Source: Cellulosimicrobium cellulans
GTDB lineage: Bacteria; Actinomycetota; Actinomycetes; Actinomycetales; Cellulomonadaceae
Assembly (NCBI RefSeq): GCF_007679345.1
Contig: NZ_VEGH01000014.1
Span: 62,001-126,000, forward strand
Direction of reading: 5' to 3'
DNA length: 64,000 nt
Shown here piece after piece: positions 26,629-35,203 of this stretch; within the stretch, counting starts at the first letter, position 1; each line of letters opens with the position of its first letter. The notes beneath the pieces were generated by a model that saw only the letters and a program-made list of their open reading frames with translations, did no database searches and was not told where the DNA came from. Both the position numbers and the translations under genes were made by a program.

Positions 26629-27512
26629 CGCATCGCCCCCGCTCCCGCGAGCCCGCTCTGCGACCCCAGCCAGCCGCCGCGCTTCGCGAGCGCGTCCGTG
26701 AACCGGGTCAGCGGGATGGTCAGCAGCACGAACAGCACGCCCGCGACCACGTACGGCGTGAAGTTGGCGTAGGTCGCCGTCTGGATCTGCGCGGCGCGCA
26801 CCGCGTCCACCGCGCCGAGGATCGAGATCAGGCCGGAGTCCTTCGACAGCGACACCAGGTCGTTCAGCAGCGGCGGGATCACGCGCCGGACCGCCTGGGG
26901 CAGCACCACGTGCCGCAGCGTCTGCCCCCGGGTGAGGCCCAGCGACCGGGCGGAGGCGACCTGCGACGGGTGCACCGACTCGATGCCCGCGCGGAACACC
27001 TCCGCGACGTACGCCGAGTACGTCAGCACCAGCGCGAGCCCGCCCAGCACGACCGCCGAGGTCGGGACGCCCTGCAGCCGCAGCCCCGGCAGGCCGAACC
27101 CCACCAGCAGCAGCACGAGGATGAGCGGCAAGCCGCGGAACACGTCGACGTACCCGGTGGCGAGCGCGCGCAGCGGGAAGAACGCCGGCCCCCGCAGCGT
27201 CCGCGCGAGCGCCAGCAGCATCGCCACGACGACGATGATCACCGCGCACACCGCCATGACCCGCACGTTGAGCCACAGGCCCTCGAGCACCTTGGGCAGC
27301 GAGGCCCACGCGACCTCGGGGTCGAGGAACGACTGCTTGACCCGCGGCCACCCCGGCGAGCTCACCAGCCCGAGCACGGCGACGCCCGCCACCACGGCGG
27401 TGCTGACCAGGGCGACCAGCGTCGAGCGGCGGGTCTGCCCGCGCCGGTAGGCGTCGCGCTCGCGCTGCCGGTCGGACGGCACCCACGCGGGGCGGGTGCC
27501 GTCCGGCGGCAT
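26625..27512 (-). CDS. Polar amino-acid ABC transporter, permease
   Basis: A 295-residue membrane protein of the HisM/GlnP type. A cytoplasmic N-terminus and one extra helix precede the core of about five helices. The EAA loop (RSLGLTRGQTLRHVVLPQAVR) contacts the ATPase. It is preceded by the binding protein gene and overlaps the ATPase gene by four bases. The start is uncertain: ATG 27512 has no clear ribosome site, while GTG 27539 would overlap the binding protein stop as TAGTG and add nine residues. Confidence 0.93.
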   Translation of the reverse strand: MPPDGTRPAWVPSDRQRERDAYRRGQTRRSTLVALVSTAVVAGVAVLGLVSSPGWPRVKQSFLDPEVAWASLPKVLEGLWLNVRVMAVCAVIIVVVAMLLALARTLRGPAFFPLRALATGYVDVFRGLPLILVLLLVGFGLPGLRLQGVPTSAVVLGGLALVLTYSAYVAEVFRAGIESVHPSQVASARSLGLTRGQTLRHVVLPQAVRRVIPPLLNDLVSLSKDSGLISILGAVDAVRAAQIQTATYANFTPYVVAGVLFVLLTIPLTRFTDALAKRGGWLGSQSGLAGAGAMR

Positions 27513-27538
27513 CGCGGGGTCCGCGGGTCCCGCGGGCA

Positions 27539-28396
27539 CTACTGCAGGACCGGCGCGCCGGCCGCGTCGGTGAGCCACTGCGACTCGAGGTCGGCGAGCG
27601 TGCCGTCCTCGCGCAGGGTGTCGACAGCCTCGGTCACCGGCTCGGTGAGCGACGAGCCCTTGTCGAGGACCAGGCCGAGCTGGTCCGCGCCGGCCGCGTC
27701 GTCGGCGGGGAGCTGGCCGACGAGGACACCGCCGTCGAGCTCGGCCGCGGTGATGTAGAGCGCGGTCGGCAGGTCCACGACGATCGCGTCGACCAGGCCG
27801 GCCTGCAGCGCCTGCTTCACCTGGTCGTTGTCGTTGAACACCTGGATGTCGGTGCTCGGGTCGATCGCGTCCTGCGCGACCGTGAGGCTCGTGGTGCCGA
27901 CCATCGCGCCGAGCTTCGCGTCCTTCAGCTCGGCGATGGAGGTCGCGCCCGCGACGGACGAGCCCTCCAGGGTCACGACGGCCTGCGCGGTGTCGTAGTA
28001 CGACGACGAGAAGTCGAGGTTCTCGGCGCGCTCGGGGCTGATCGACACCTGGTTGATCGCGAAGTCGAACGACTTGGCACCCGGGGCGATGATCTGGTCG
28101 AACGTGACCGGGACCCACTCGACCTGATCGGCGTCGTAGCCGAGCTGCTGGGCGACCGCGTAGGCGACGGCGGCCTCGAAGCCCTCGCCGCTGCTCGGGT
28201 CGTTGCCGACGACCCACGGCTCGTACGCCGGGTCGGAGGTGCCGATGGTCAGCACGCCGTCGGTGAGGGTGTCGAGCGCGCCGTCGGTCGCCGCGGACTC
28301 CGACGCGCCGGCGTCGGTCCCCTCGTCGACGGGCGCGCAGGCCGCGAGCGCCAGCGCGCTCGCGGCGGCCAGGGCCAGGATGCGGACGGTACGCAC
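27539..28396 (-). CDS. Polar amino-acid ABC transporter, substrate-binding lipoprotein
   Basis: A 285-residue exported protein. The signal ends in the lipobox LAAC with Cys at about residue 20, so it should be lipid-anchored on the outer face of the membrane. The rest is a type 3 solute-binding fold with the signature [20 protein letters not shown]. The bound amino acid cannot be read from the sequence. It is first in a three-gene operon with permease and ATPase and is divergent from htpX, so the 119-base gap must hold both promoters. Confidence 0.94.
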   Translation of the reverse strand: MRTVRILALAAASALALAACAPVDEGTDAGASESAATDGALDTLTDGVLTIGTSDPAYEPWVVGNDPSSGEGFEAAVAYAVAQQLGYDADQVEWVPVTFDQIIAPGAKSFDFAINQVSISPERAENLDFSSSYYDTAQAVVTLEGSSVAGATSIAELKDAKLGAMVGTTSLTVAQDAIDPSTDIQVFNDNDQVKQALQAGLVDAIVVDLPTALYITAAELDGGVLVGQLPADDAAGADQLGLVLDKGSSLTEPVTEAVDTLREDGTLADLESQWLTDAAGAPVLQ

Positions 28397-28515
28397 GGTG
28401 TCTCCTCGGGGAGTGGCGGGATCTGCGGGGTCAGGGTAGGGGAACTGCCGGACGGCCTGCAGCGTTGTCTGGAACGCGGGACGAGTTGTCGGCCGCGAGG
28501 ACGGGAAGGACGCAC

Positions 28516-29391
28516 ATGGGGCACCGGCACTACAACGGCCTGAAGACGGCGCTGCTGTTCGGCGTGCTGTGGGCGGTGCTGCTCGGCATCGGCGCGTTCG
28601 TAGCGGGCGGCCGGTACATCTTCGTGTTCGCGCTGCTCGGCGTGGTGATGACCGCGTACTCCTACTGGAACTCCGACAAGATCGCGATCCGCGCCATGCA
28701 CGCGCGTCCGGTGTCGGAGATCGAGCAGCCCGCCATGTACCGGATCGTCCGCGAGCTCTCCACCGCCGCCCGCCAGCCCATGCCGCGGCTGTACGTGTCG
28801 CCGACCGCCGCGCCCAACGCCTTCGCTACGGGTCGGAACCCGCGCAACGCCGCCGTCTGCTGCACCGAGGGCATCCTGCAGATCCTCGACGAGCGCGAGC
28901 TGCGCGGCGTGCTCGGCCACGAGCTCATGCACGTCTACAACCGGGACATCCTCACGTCGTCCATCGCGGCGGCCGTGGCCGGCGTCATCACCTCGGTCGC
29001 GCAGTTCGCGCTGTTCTTCGGCGGCGGAAACGACCGCGACCGCGGCGGCAACCCGATCGCCGCGCTCCTGATGGTGTTCCTCGCCCCGCTCGCCGCGACG
29101 CTCATCCAGCTCGCGATCAGCCGGACCCGGGAGTACGACGCCGACGAGGACGGCGCGGCCCTCACCGGAGACCCGCTCGCGCTGGCCTCGGCGCTGCGCA
29201 AGCTCGAGCAGGGCACCGCCGCGCGGCCGCTGCCGCAGGAGCGGGACCTCGTGGACGTGTCGCACCTGATGATCGCGAACCCGTTCAAGGGCGCGGGGAT
29301 CGGTCGGATGTTCGCGACGCACCCGCCGATGGCGGACCGCATCCAGCGGCTGGAGCGCATGGCGGGGTACGGCGGGGTGGAGCGGTACTGA
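28516..29391 (+). CDS. htpX: Membrane zinc metalloprotease HtpX
   Basis: A 291-residue M48 family protease for quality control of membrane proteins. Two helices at about residues 10-55 are followed by the zinc motif HELMH (about 136-140) with the third ligand in [10 protein letters not shown]. Another two helices lie between them. The ATG at 28516 has GGGAAGGA five bases upstream; an earlier in-frame ATG lacks one. Stress regulation is usual for the family but no operator is visible. It converges on the lipase module across a palindrome. Confidence 0.96.
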   Translation: MGHRHYNGLKTALLFGVLWAVLLGIGAFVAGGRYIFVFALLGVVMTAYSYWNSDKIAIRAMHARPVSEIEQPAMYRIVRELSTAARQPMPRLYVSPTAAPNAFATGRNPRNAAVCCTEGILQILDERELRGVLGHELMHVYNRDILTSSIAAAVAGVITSVAQFALFFGGGNDRDRGGNPIAALLMVFLAPLAATLIQLAISRTREYDADEDGAALTGDPLALASALRKLEQGTAARPLPQERDLVDVSHLMIANPFKGAGIGRMFATHPPMADRIQRLERMAGYGGVERY

Positions 29392-29396
29392 TCCGA

Positions 29397-29464
29397 CGGG
29401 TTCGGTACCTCGGGCCGAGTTCGGTGCCTGCGACCACCGAACCCGGCTCGGAGCACCGAACGCG
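29397..29464. repeat. 68-bp imperfect palindrome between convergent genes
   Basis: The arms 29397-29426 and 29435-29464 pair over about 25 of 30 positions around an 8-base loop. Four copies of the short motif TTCGGT or its complement ACCGAA lie within. It fills almost the whole gap between the htpX stop and the stop of the lipoprotein gene, so a two-way terminator is likely. Confidence 0.75.
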
Positions 29465-29467
29465 GCG

Positions 29468-29935
29468 TCAGCGGGTGGTCGGCGACGACGTGGGCCCGCC
29501 CAGCGAGGGCGGGGTGCAGGCGCGCAGAGTCGCGGTGGGCTGCGGCTCGGTGGGGCGGGGGCCGTAGCGCTCCCCGAGCGGGGTCTCGCCGACCAGGTCC
29601 TCTGCGCGCACCGTGGTGCCACCCTGCTCCACCTCGACCGCGCGCAGCGACGTGTCCTGCCGGCCCTGGTAGAGGACGGCGAGGGCTTCGTCGAGCACGC
29701 AGAGCGGGTCGGCGGCGTCTTCCGCCGTGATGGTCCCCGTGTAGAAGGGCGTGTTCCCGAAGTTGCGCTCCCACCGGATCGCGGACGACCTCACACCCGG
29801 CAGCTCCGCGACCTGGTCGAACAGGACGTCGTCGGGCACGGGCGCGCTGGGCTTCGCGGACTGTCCCACCGCGCAGCCCGCGAGGGCGGTCGCGACAGCC
29901 GTGCCGAGCAGGACCGTCATCCCGGGCCGCCTCAC
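29468..29935 (-). CDS. Small lipoprotein, putative immunity partner of the lipase
   Basis: A 155-residue lipoprotein with a basic start (RRPG), a hydrophobic helix and the lipobox LAGC with Cys at about residue 21. The mature part has no family I recognise; it carries two more Cys that could pair. GTG 29935 overlaps the stop of the lipase gene as GTGA, so the two are made together. Lipoprotein immunity proteins beside lipase toxins are known in type VI (Tle/Tli) and type VII (TslA/TilA of Staphylococcus) systems, and I infer the same here. It is the last gene of the unit. Confidence 0.72.
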   Translation of the reverse strand: MRRPGMTVLLGTAVATALAGCAVGQSAKPSAPVPDDVLFDQVAELPGVRSSAIRWERNFGNTPFYTGTITAEDAADPLCVLDEALAVLYQGRQDTSLRAVEVEQGGTTVRAEDLVGETPLGERYGPRPTEPQPTATLRACTPPSLGGPTSSPTTR

Positions 29936-31443
29936 GGCGCTGTCACATCCCACCGGGTCGTCGTCCCGGCGCCGTCGAAGAAGGACCGCTGCTGCTCGAG
30001 CCACGCGCGAACCGACGGGTCCGTCGATGCGTCGACCATCGCGCCGGTCTGCGCGTAGACGTCCGTCCCGTGCGCGGCTCCCACGTCGCGGGGGAGCGCG
30101 GGCTGCGAGCGATCGGGGTTCTCCGGGTCGTGCTGGCCGGTCGGCGCCTGCGACAGGTCACGCTCGACCGTGACCCACGTGGACCGGTCCGGGTTCTCCC
30201 GGCCCTCGAGCATCGGGACGGCGTCCTGGTCGTGCTCCAACGACAGCACGGCCACGGAGTCGGGGATGGCGAACCGGGCGATGGGCGAACCACCGGTGAC
30301 GACGGCCTGCACGGTGAACCGGTCCTGGAAGACGGCGTTCGAGGCGAGGGACGCGGCCGTCATCCCGCCCTGGCTGTGCCCGGTCAGCATGACCGGGTGG
30401 TCCGCCCCGACGCCCGCTGCGATCATCGCCGCCCGCACCTGGTCGTTCATGTGCGTCGACTCGCCGGCCATGAGACGGACGTTCGTCGTGACGTCGACCG
30501 GGTTGTCGCCTCGCACGGGATCCCACGGCTGGGTACCCGGGATCTGGACGATCCACGACGAGCTCCCGTCGGCCCCGACCACCTCGGTGATCTGGATCTG
30601 CCCCCAGTTCTCGCCCTCACCGATGGTGCCCTGCTCCGTGAAGATGTCCTCGACCGAGCGGGGCGTGTGCCCGGTGAAGTCGCCCTCGACCTGCCGCACC
30701 CCGACCTCGCCGGAGTCCTGGAAGAGCCCGAACATCCCGCCCGCGTGGATCAGCCCGCCCACGGCGTCCTCGTACGACCCTGTCGGCCACCGTCCCCCGG
30801 ACAGCACGTACGGCACCGTCACCCCGCCGAGCGGCCCGCCCAGCAGCATCCCGAGCGACCACGCCGAGCCCTGCACCAGTCCGGGCGCCATGCCGGTCAG
30901 GCGCTCGAGGAGCCAGGGGTTGTCGTAGAGCCCGCCCATGAGCGCGCCGGGCGCCTGCGTCAGGTCGACGGTCCGGGCCAGCAGGACCAGCGCCGGCCAG
31001 TGGGCGGGCGTCGACACCGCGGAGAGGCCGAGCCCCAGAGTGACGACCGTCCCGCCGATCGCCAGGAACGGCAGCGTCGCCCCGAGCGTGAACCCCGCCG
31101 CGTTCTGCAGCGCCTCCAGCACCCGCTGCTGGGTGGCGTCGACGAGCTCGTACGTCGTCGCCGACGCCCGTAGCACCACGGCGGTGCCCTCCAGCCGGGT
31201 GCTCACCACGAGCAGCCCGTTCGCGCCGATCGTCGCGGCGGCGACCGAGCCGGCGACCGCCGCGACCTCCCCGGGGCACAGCAGGGTCGCGACGGTGACG
31301 TCCGGGTGCACCGCGACGGCCGCGACGGACCCGCTCCACCGCCGGACGTCGTCGCCCGCGGCGTCGAGCAGCCCGGCCTCGGAGCGCAGGTCCTGCAGGC
31401 GCGCGCCCATCCCGCCCGCGCCGCCGCTCACGCTGATGCTCAC
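29932..31443 (-). CDS. Alpha/beta-hydrolase lipase with type VII export signals (candidate effector)
   Basis: A 503-residue protein without a Sec signal. The first about 115 residues look like an ESX helical hairpin: W36-S-G38 at a turn and Y98-x-x-x-D102 after the second helix. A hydrophobic Gly-rich stretch (about 118-235) follows. The catalytic part has the nucleophile elbow GHSQGG (355-360, Ser357). Asp near 413 in HDQDAVP and a His in GAAHGTDVY could complete the triad. GTG 31443 and the stop both form GTGA overlaps with the neighbours. I infer a type VII-secreted lipase or phospholipase; substrate and target are unknown. Confidence 0.78.
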   Translation of the reverse strand: MSISVSGGAGGMGARLQDLRSEAGLLDAAGDDVRRWSGSVAAVAVHPDVTVATLLCPGEVAAVAGSVAAATIGANGLLVVSTRLEGTAVVLRASATTYELVDATQQRVLEALQNAAGFTLGATLPFLAIGGTVVTLGLGLSAVSTPAHWPALVLLARTVDLTQAPGALMGGLYDNPWLLERLTGMAPGLVQGSAWSLGMLLGGPLGGVTVPYVLSGGRWPTGSYEDAVGGLIHAGGMFGLFQDSGEVGVRQVEGDFTGHTPRSVEDIFTEQGTIGEGENWGQIQITEVVGADGSSSWIVQIPGTQPWDPVRGDNPVDVTTNVRLMAGESTHMNDQVRAAMIAAGVGADHPVMLTGHSQGGMTAASLASNAVFQDRFTVQAVVTGGSPIARFAIPDSVAVLSLEHDQDAVPMLEGRENPDRSTWVTVERDLSQAPTGQHDPENPDRSQPALPRDVGAAHGTDVYAQTGAMVDASTDPSVRAWLEQQRSFFDGAGTTTRWDVTAP

Positions 31444-32243
31444 GCGCCGTCCTCCGTCGTCGCGGTCGCGAACCGGCCGGTCAGGTCGTAGAGCAGCGCG
31501 GCGCGCACGTCCTCGCGGCTGCGCGGGGTGTGCACGACCTGGCCGTCGGCGGTGCGGGTGAGCTCGACCCAGCCGGCGTCCGTCCGGAGCATGCTGAGCG
31601 TCGAGACGTCCGTGCGGCCGCGGCTCGCGACCGACACCACCAGGCTGCCGTCGGTGCCGCGCACGGCCGCCTCGACCACGGCGGGCGGCCCGTCGGTGCC
31701 GAGCTCGGTGCACAGGGCGTCGACGGTCGTCGTGTCGCCGGTGCGGATCGCCTGAGCGAGGGCGATGGTGAGCTCCTCGGGGACGCTCGCAGGGGCGGCG
31801 GCGACGCGGACCGGCGCCGCGGGGACGTGCCGCAGCGCCTCGTCGACCAGTCGCTCGGCCGGGAAGGCGCTGACCTCGACCCCGGGGCGCGGCGTCGTGC
31901 CCGCGAGGCCGGCGCCGGGCACGACGTCGACGCCGCGGGCGAGGCCGGAGCCCGCCTCGGCGTCGGACCACAGCACCGCGAGCAGGGCGCGCTCGCCCGC
32001 GGCGGCGGCCACCTCGACGGTGACGAGCGCGGCGCCTGCGCCCTCGGCCGCGGCACGCAGCACGGGGTCGACAGGATCCGGTCCGTCCGCTCCGCCGGGC
32101 TCGACCGCCGACCCGTCCCGGTCGACCGGCAGCGCCCCCGCCCAGCCGGGCAGCCCCTGGACGCCCGCGCTCGCGACGGCCCAGTCCCGCTCGCGCAGCC
32201 GCGCCCGCAGCCCGCCGTCGAGCGGCGCGAGGGTCGCCGTCAC
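31440..32243 (-). CDS. EspG-like candidate chaperone of the lipase module
   Basis: A 267-residue soluble protein with alternating strands and helices. The C-terminal part (SLSMLRTDAGWVELTRTAD, then a helix) resembles the end of actinobacterial EspG-type proteins, which escort type VII substrates. The resemblance is weak and comes from pattern memory only. There is no signal peptide. It lies between a WXG-like gene and the lipase gene, overlapping both by four bases, so the three products are likely to act together. Confidence 0.5.
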   Translation of the reverse strand: MTATLAPLDGGLRARLRERDWAVASAGVQGLPGWAGALPVDRDGSAVEPGGADGPDPVDPVLRAAAEGAGAALVTVEVAAAAGERALLAVLWSDAEAGSGLARGVDVVPGAGLAGTTPRPGVEVSAFPAERLVDEALRHVPAAPVRVAAAPASVPEELTIALAQAIRTGDTTTVDALCTELGTDGPPAVVEAAVRGTDGSLVVSVASRGRTDVSTLSMLRTDAGWVELTRTADGQVVHTPRSREDVRAALLYDLTGRFATATTEDGA

Positions 32244-32710
32244 CGGATCCGCCCGATGCGGTCGGCGACGCCGGACCAGTCGGGGGAGCCGGGGGTGGGC
32301 AGGCCGCCGGCGACGGTGCCGAGCACGCCGTGGGCGGCCCGGCGCGCCGCCTGCTCGGCGCCGGTCAGCAGGCCGTCCGCGACGCCCGCGAGCCGGCCGA
32401 CGGTGCGCCGGGCGTCGTCGAGCCGGTCCTCGACGAACCGCATCGCCCGGCGGATCGCCGCCTGCCGCGACTCGAGCTCGTCGGCGAGCCGGTCGAGCGC
32501 GCCCGCGGTGCCGAGCAGCTCGTCCTGCGCGGCCGTCACGCGCTGCGCGTGCTCGGCGAGGCGCTCGCGGTACCGGTCGGCCGCGACGCCGACCCACTCG
32601 ACGCCCGCGCCGGCCCGCACGCGGTCGCCGGTGCGGGCCACGTCGTCCGCGGTCGCGCGCAGCCGTCTGGCGTGCTGCCGGATCGCCTCCGGATCTCCCC
32701 CTGCCGTCAT
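32240..32710 (-). CDS. WXG-type helical protein with extended C-terminus
   Basis: A 156-residue protein, mainly two long helices with W39-V-G41 at the turn, as in WXG100 proteins. About 55 extra residues end in an Arg-rich segment. No C-terminal YxxxD/E is seen. It is the first gene of a four-gene unit whose members all overlap by GTGA. It could pair with the helical N-terminus of the lipase for export. The ribosome site before ATG 32710 is weak (GGGTGG, two bases away). Confidence 0.75.
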   Translation of the reverse strand: MTAGGDPEAIRQHARRLRATADDVARTGDRVRAGAGVEWVGVAADRYRERLAEHAQRVTAAQDELLGTAGALDRLADELESRQAAIRRAMRFVEDRLDDARRTVGRLAGVADGLLTGAEQAARRAAHGVLGTVAGGLPTPGSPDWSGVADRIGRIR

Positions 32711-32873
32711 GCCACCCGATCGAAGCAGAGGTCAGGGCCCCGCGACAGGCCGACCTGCGCCGCCTGTGGACGACCGCGGCCCCGCCCCCGCCGAGACGGG
32801 AGAAGGCGTGGAGTTCCGGCACCCGGAACCCCACGCCTCCTGCGATCTCGGCGCCGGAGCGCCTGCGCCCGCG

Positions 32874-33374
32874 TCAGCGGTAGTTGATGAACTGCAGCGC
32901 TGCGTCGATGTCGTCGGCGCCCTTGAGCAGCGCGATGACCGCCTGCAGGTCGTCGCGGGACTTCGCCGAGACGCGGACCTCGTCGCCCTGGATCTGCGTC
33001 TTGACGCCCTTGGGGCCCTCGTCGCGGATGAGCTTGGTCACCTTCTTGGCGATCTCGGAGGACAGGCCCTCCTTGATCGAGGCCTCCAGGCGGTACTCCT
33101 TGCCGGACGGCTTGGGGTCGCCGTCGCCGGTGTCGAGCGCCTTGAGCGAGATGTTCCGCTTGATCAGCTTGGTCTGGAACACGTCGAGGACGGCGCGCAC
33201 GCGCTCCTCGGAGTTGGCGACCATGAGGATCTTCTCGCCGCTCCACGCGATCGAGGCGCCGACGCCCTTGAAGTCGTACCGCTGCGCGATCTCCTTGATG
33301 GCCTGGTTCAGCGCGTTGTCGACCTCCTGGCGGTCGACCTTGCTGACGACGTCGAACGACGACTCGCTCGCCAT
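32874..33374 (-). CDS. yajQ: YajQ family nucleotide-binding protein
   Basis: A 166-residue cytoplasmic protein of full family length. The signature start ([20 protein letters not shown]) and the end ([19 protein letters not shown]) are both intact. YajQ proteins bind nucleotides, and some members bind cyclic di-GMP; the role in actinobacteria is not settled. It lies next to the lipase module on the same strand, with a 163-base gap, and is divergent from the tRNA genes. Confidence 0.97.
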   Translation of the reverse strand: MASESSFDVVSKVDRQEVDNALNQAIKEIAQRYDFKGVGASIAWSGEKILMVANSEERVRAVLDVFQTKLIKRNISLKALDTGDGDPKPSGKEYRLEASIKEGLSSEIAKKVTKLIRDEGPKGVKTQIQGDEVRVSAKSRDDLQAVIALLKGADDIDAALQFINYR

Positions 33375-33414
33375 GACTCCTCCTGACCTGTGGTGCGGGT
33401 GGTGCGGGGCCGGT

Positions 33415-33444
33415 TTCGGAACCGGCCCGAACCCTTGCTATCCT
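33415..33444 (+). promoter_or_regulatory. Promoter of tRNA-Tyr
   Basis: TTCGGA (33415-33420) and TATCCT (33439-33444) are 18 bases apart and end 43 bases before the tRNA. The same TTCGnn-N18-TAnnnT pattern stands before tRNA-Thr and tRNA-Trp in this window, which supports all three. Confidence 0.6.
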
Positions 33445-33487
33445 TCCATCCGCACCCCGGCGACGCAGTCACCGAGGCGCGCACCCT

Positions 33488-33569
33488 GGCGGGTTACCCG
33501 AGTGGCCAAAGGGGGCTGACTGTAAATCAGCTGGCATCGCCTACGGGGGTTCGAATCCCTCACCCGCCA
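33488..33569 (+). tRNA. tRNA-Tyr (GTA)
   Basis: An 82-base class II tRNA with a long variable arm. The acceptor arms GGCGGGT (33488-33494) and ACCCGCC (33562-33568) pair perfectly, GTA sits at 33522-33524 in the anticodon loop, and GGTTCGAATCC forms the T arm. CCA is not encoded. Confidence 0.95.
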
Positions 33570-33697
33570 CGCACGGACGACGGGGCGTCTCTCCTCACGG
33601 AGGGCGCCCCGTCGCCACGCACGGACGGGCTCGACCTGCTCCGGTGCGGGGCGCGACCGGCTCCGGCCTGCGGGATCACGCGGGTCGGGGGACGGAT

Positions 33698-33727
33698 TTC
33701 GCACCCGCCCCGGGCACCGTGTAGCCT
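33698..33727 (+). promoter_or_regulatory. Promoter of tRNA-Thr
   Basis: TTCGCA (33698-33703) and TAGCCT (33722-33727) are 18 bases apart. The start of transcription would fall within a few bases of the tRNA 5' end at 33738, so the leader is very short. Confidence 0.55.
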
Positions 33728-33737
33728 GGTCCGCGCT

Positions 33738-33809
<72 letters not shown>

Positions 33810-33857
33810 CTGTGGTGTGCCGCAGGCCAGGATCGTCTGGCCGGCGTGCGCACCCGA

Positions 33858-33934
33858 GGCGGGGTAGCTCAGTTGGTGAGAGCGCACGACTCATAATCGT
33901 GAGGTCGCGGGTTCGAACCCCGCCCCCGCTACCA
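33858..33934 (+). tRNA. tRNA-Met (CAT), elongator type
   Basis: A 77-base cloverleaf with encoded CCA. The acceptor GGCGGGG pairs with CCCCGCT (one G-U pair), the anticodon CAT is at 33892-33894, and the T arm is GGTTCGAACCC. It sits 48 bases after tRNA-Thr and 78 bases before rpmG and is probably in one transcript with them. Confidence 0.95.
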
Positions 33935-34012
33935 GCACTGAATCCAGTGGGGCGTCCGCCGGCGCCCGACGACGAAGATCCAAGCGCTTCGGGCGCGAGA
34001 GGTGGCAAGACC

Positions 34013-34183
34013 ATGGCCAGCAAGAGCGCGGACGTCCGTCCGAAGATCACGCTCGCCTGCACGGAGTGCAAGGAGCGGAACTACATCACGAAGAAGAACC
34101 GTCGGAACGACCCCGACCGGCTCGAGATGAAGAAGTTCTGCCCGCGCGACGGCCGTCACACGCTGCACCGCGAGACCCGCTGA
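34013..34183 (+). CDS. rpmG: 50S ribosomal protein L33
   Basis: A 56-residue ribosomal protein with the conserved [19 protein letters not shown] core. Two zinc-type Cys are present as CTEC and a third as CPRD near the C-terminus. The fourth ligand position is Asp instead of Cys, so this copy may bind zinc weakly or not at all. It follows tRNA-Thr and tRNA-Met and precedes hadA, an order kept across actinobacteria. The ATG at 34013 has AGAGGTGG upstream. Confidence 0.96.
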   Translation: MASKSADVRPKITLACTECKERNYITKKNRRNDPDRLEMKKFCPRDGRHTLHRETR

Positions 34184-34202
34184 CCTTCCAGCGACGCTGA
34201 TC

Positions 34203-34652
34203 GTGGCCGTCAACCCCGAGTACGCGGGACGCGAGTACCCGCCGAACGAGGCGTACGAGGTCGGCCGCGAGCATCTCCGCGCGTTCGCGGAGGCGGTCGG
34301 GGCGACGCACCCGGCCCACACCGACGTCGACGCGGCGCGAGCACTCGGGTACCCCGACGTGATCGCGCCGCCGACGTTCGCGGTCGTCGTGGCGCAGCGC
34401 GCCGAGGCGCAGCTGATCGAGGACCCCGAGGCGGGCATCGACTTCAGCCGGGTCGTGCACGCCGACGAGCGGTTCATCCACCACCGCCCGATCCACGCCG
34501 GTGACCGCCTGGTCACCGTGCTGCACGTGGACGCGGTCACCGAGCGCGCCGGTCTGTCGATGGTGACGACCCGCGCCGTGATCGCCGCGGAGGGCGGCGA
34601 GCCCGTCGCCACGGTGACGTCCACGCTCGCGGTCCGCGGAGAGGACGCCTGA
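34203..34652 (+). CDS. hadA: (3R)-hydroxyacyl-ACP dehydratase subunit HadA-type (MaoC-like N-terminal domain)
   Basis: A 149-residue single hot-dog protein of the non-catalytic FAS1/MaoC N-terminal type. The order NPEYAGREYPP near the start and HHRPIHAGDRL in the middle are typical. It lacks the catalytic Asp/His segment, which is carried by the partner encoded next. In mycobacteria HadA with HadB dehydrates fatty-acyl intermediates; the substrate in this non-mycolate lineage is unknown. GTG 34203 follows the rpmG stop by 19 bases, and its stop shares a base with hadB. Confidence 0.9.
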   Translation: MAVNPEYAGREYPPNEAYEVGREHLRAFAEAVGATHPAHTDVDAARALGYPDVIAPPTFAVVVAQRAEAQLIEDPEAGIDFSRVVHADERFIHHRPIHAGDRLVTVLHVDAVTERAGLSMVTTRAVIAAEGGEPVATVTSTLAVRGEDA

Positions 34653-35074
34653 TGGCCCCCGCGTTCGAGGAGCTGGCCGTCGGGCAGGAGGTCGGCCGCC
34701 GCGAGCTCGCCGTCGACCGGTCCCGCCTGGTGCGGTACGCCGGCGCGTCCGGCGATTTCAACCCGATCCACTGGAACGAGCGGTTCGCGACCGAGGTCGG
34801 CCTGCCCGGCGTCATCGCGCACGGCATGTGGACGATGGGCGCCGCCGTCGGCGTCGTGTCCGACTGGGTCGGCGACCCGGGCGCGGTCGTCGACTACCAG
34901 ACCCGGTTCGCCCGGCCCGTGCCGGTGCCGGACCCGGGCTCGGCGGCCGTCGAGGTCGTCGCCGTGGTCGGCGCGCTCGACGCCGACACCCGCACCGCGC
35001 GCATCGACCTGACGGTCACCGCCGCGGGCGCCCGCGTGCTGGCCAAGTGCCAGGCGCTCGTCCGCCTCACCTGA
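34652..35074 (+). CDS. hadB: (3R)-hydroxyacyl-ACP dehydratase subunit HadB-type (MaoC domain)
   Basis: A 140-residue MaoC hot-dog protein, the catalytic half of the dehydratase. The hydratase 2 motif is clear (YAGASGDFNPIHWNERFA, with Asp and His as catalytic residues, followed by GVIAHGMWTMG). The ATG at 34652 uses the last base of the hadA stop, so the subunits are translated together. It is the last gene before a convergent LacI-type regulator. Confidence 0.92.
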   Translation: MAPAFEELAVGQEVGRRELAVDRSRLVRYAGASGDFNPIHWNERFATEVGLPGVIAHGMWTMGAAVGVVSDWVGDPGAVVDYQTRFARPVPVPDPGSAAVEVVAVVGALDADTRTARIDLTVTAAGARVLAKCQALVRLT

Positions 35075-35203
35075 CGCGCCGCGCCCGCACCGCCGTCCCG
35101 GCGCCGTGTCGCGCCGCCCCCGGGTCGATCGGGCGGTGGCGCGGCGATCGGGCGGGCATCAGCCCGCGGCGGCGCGCGGCAGCCCTCGCCGATCCCGCCG
35201 GCG

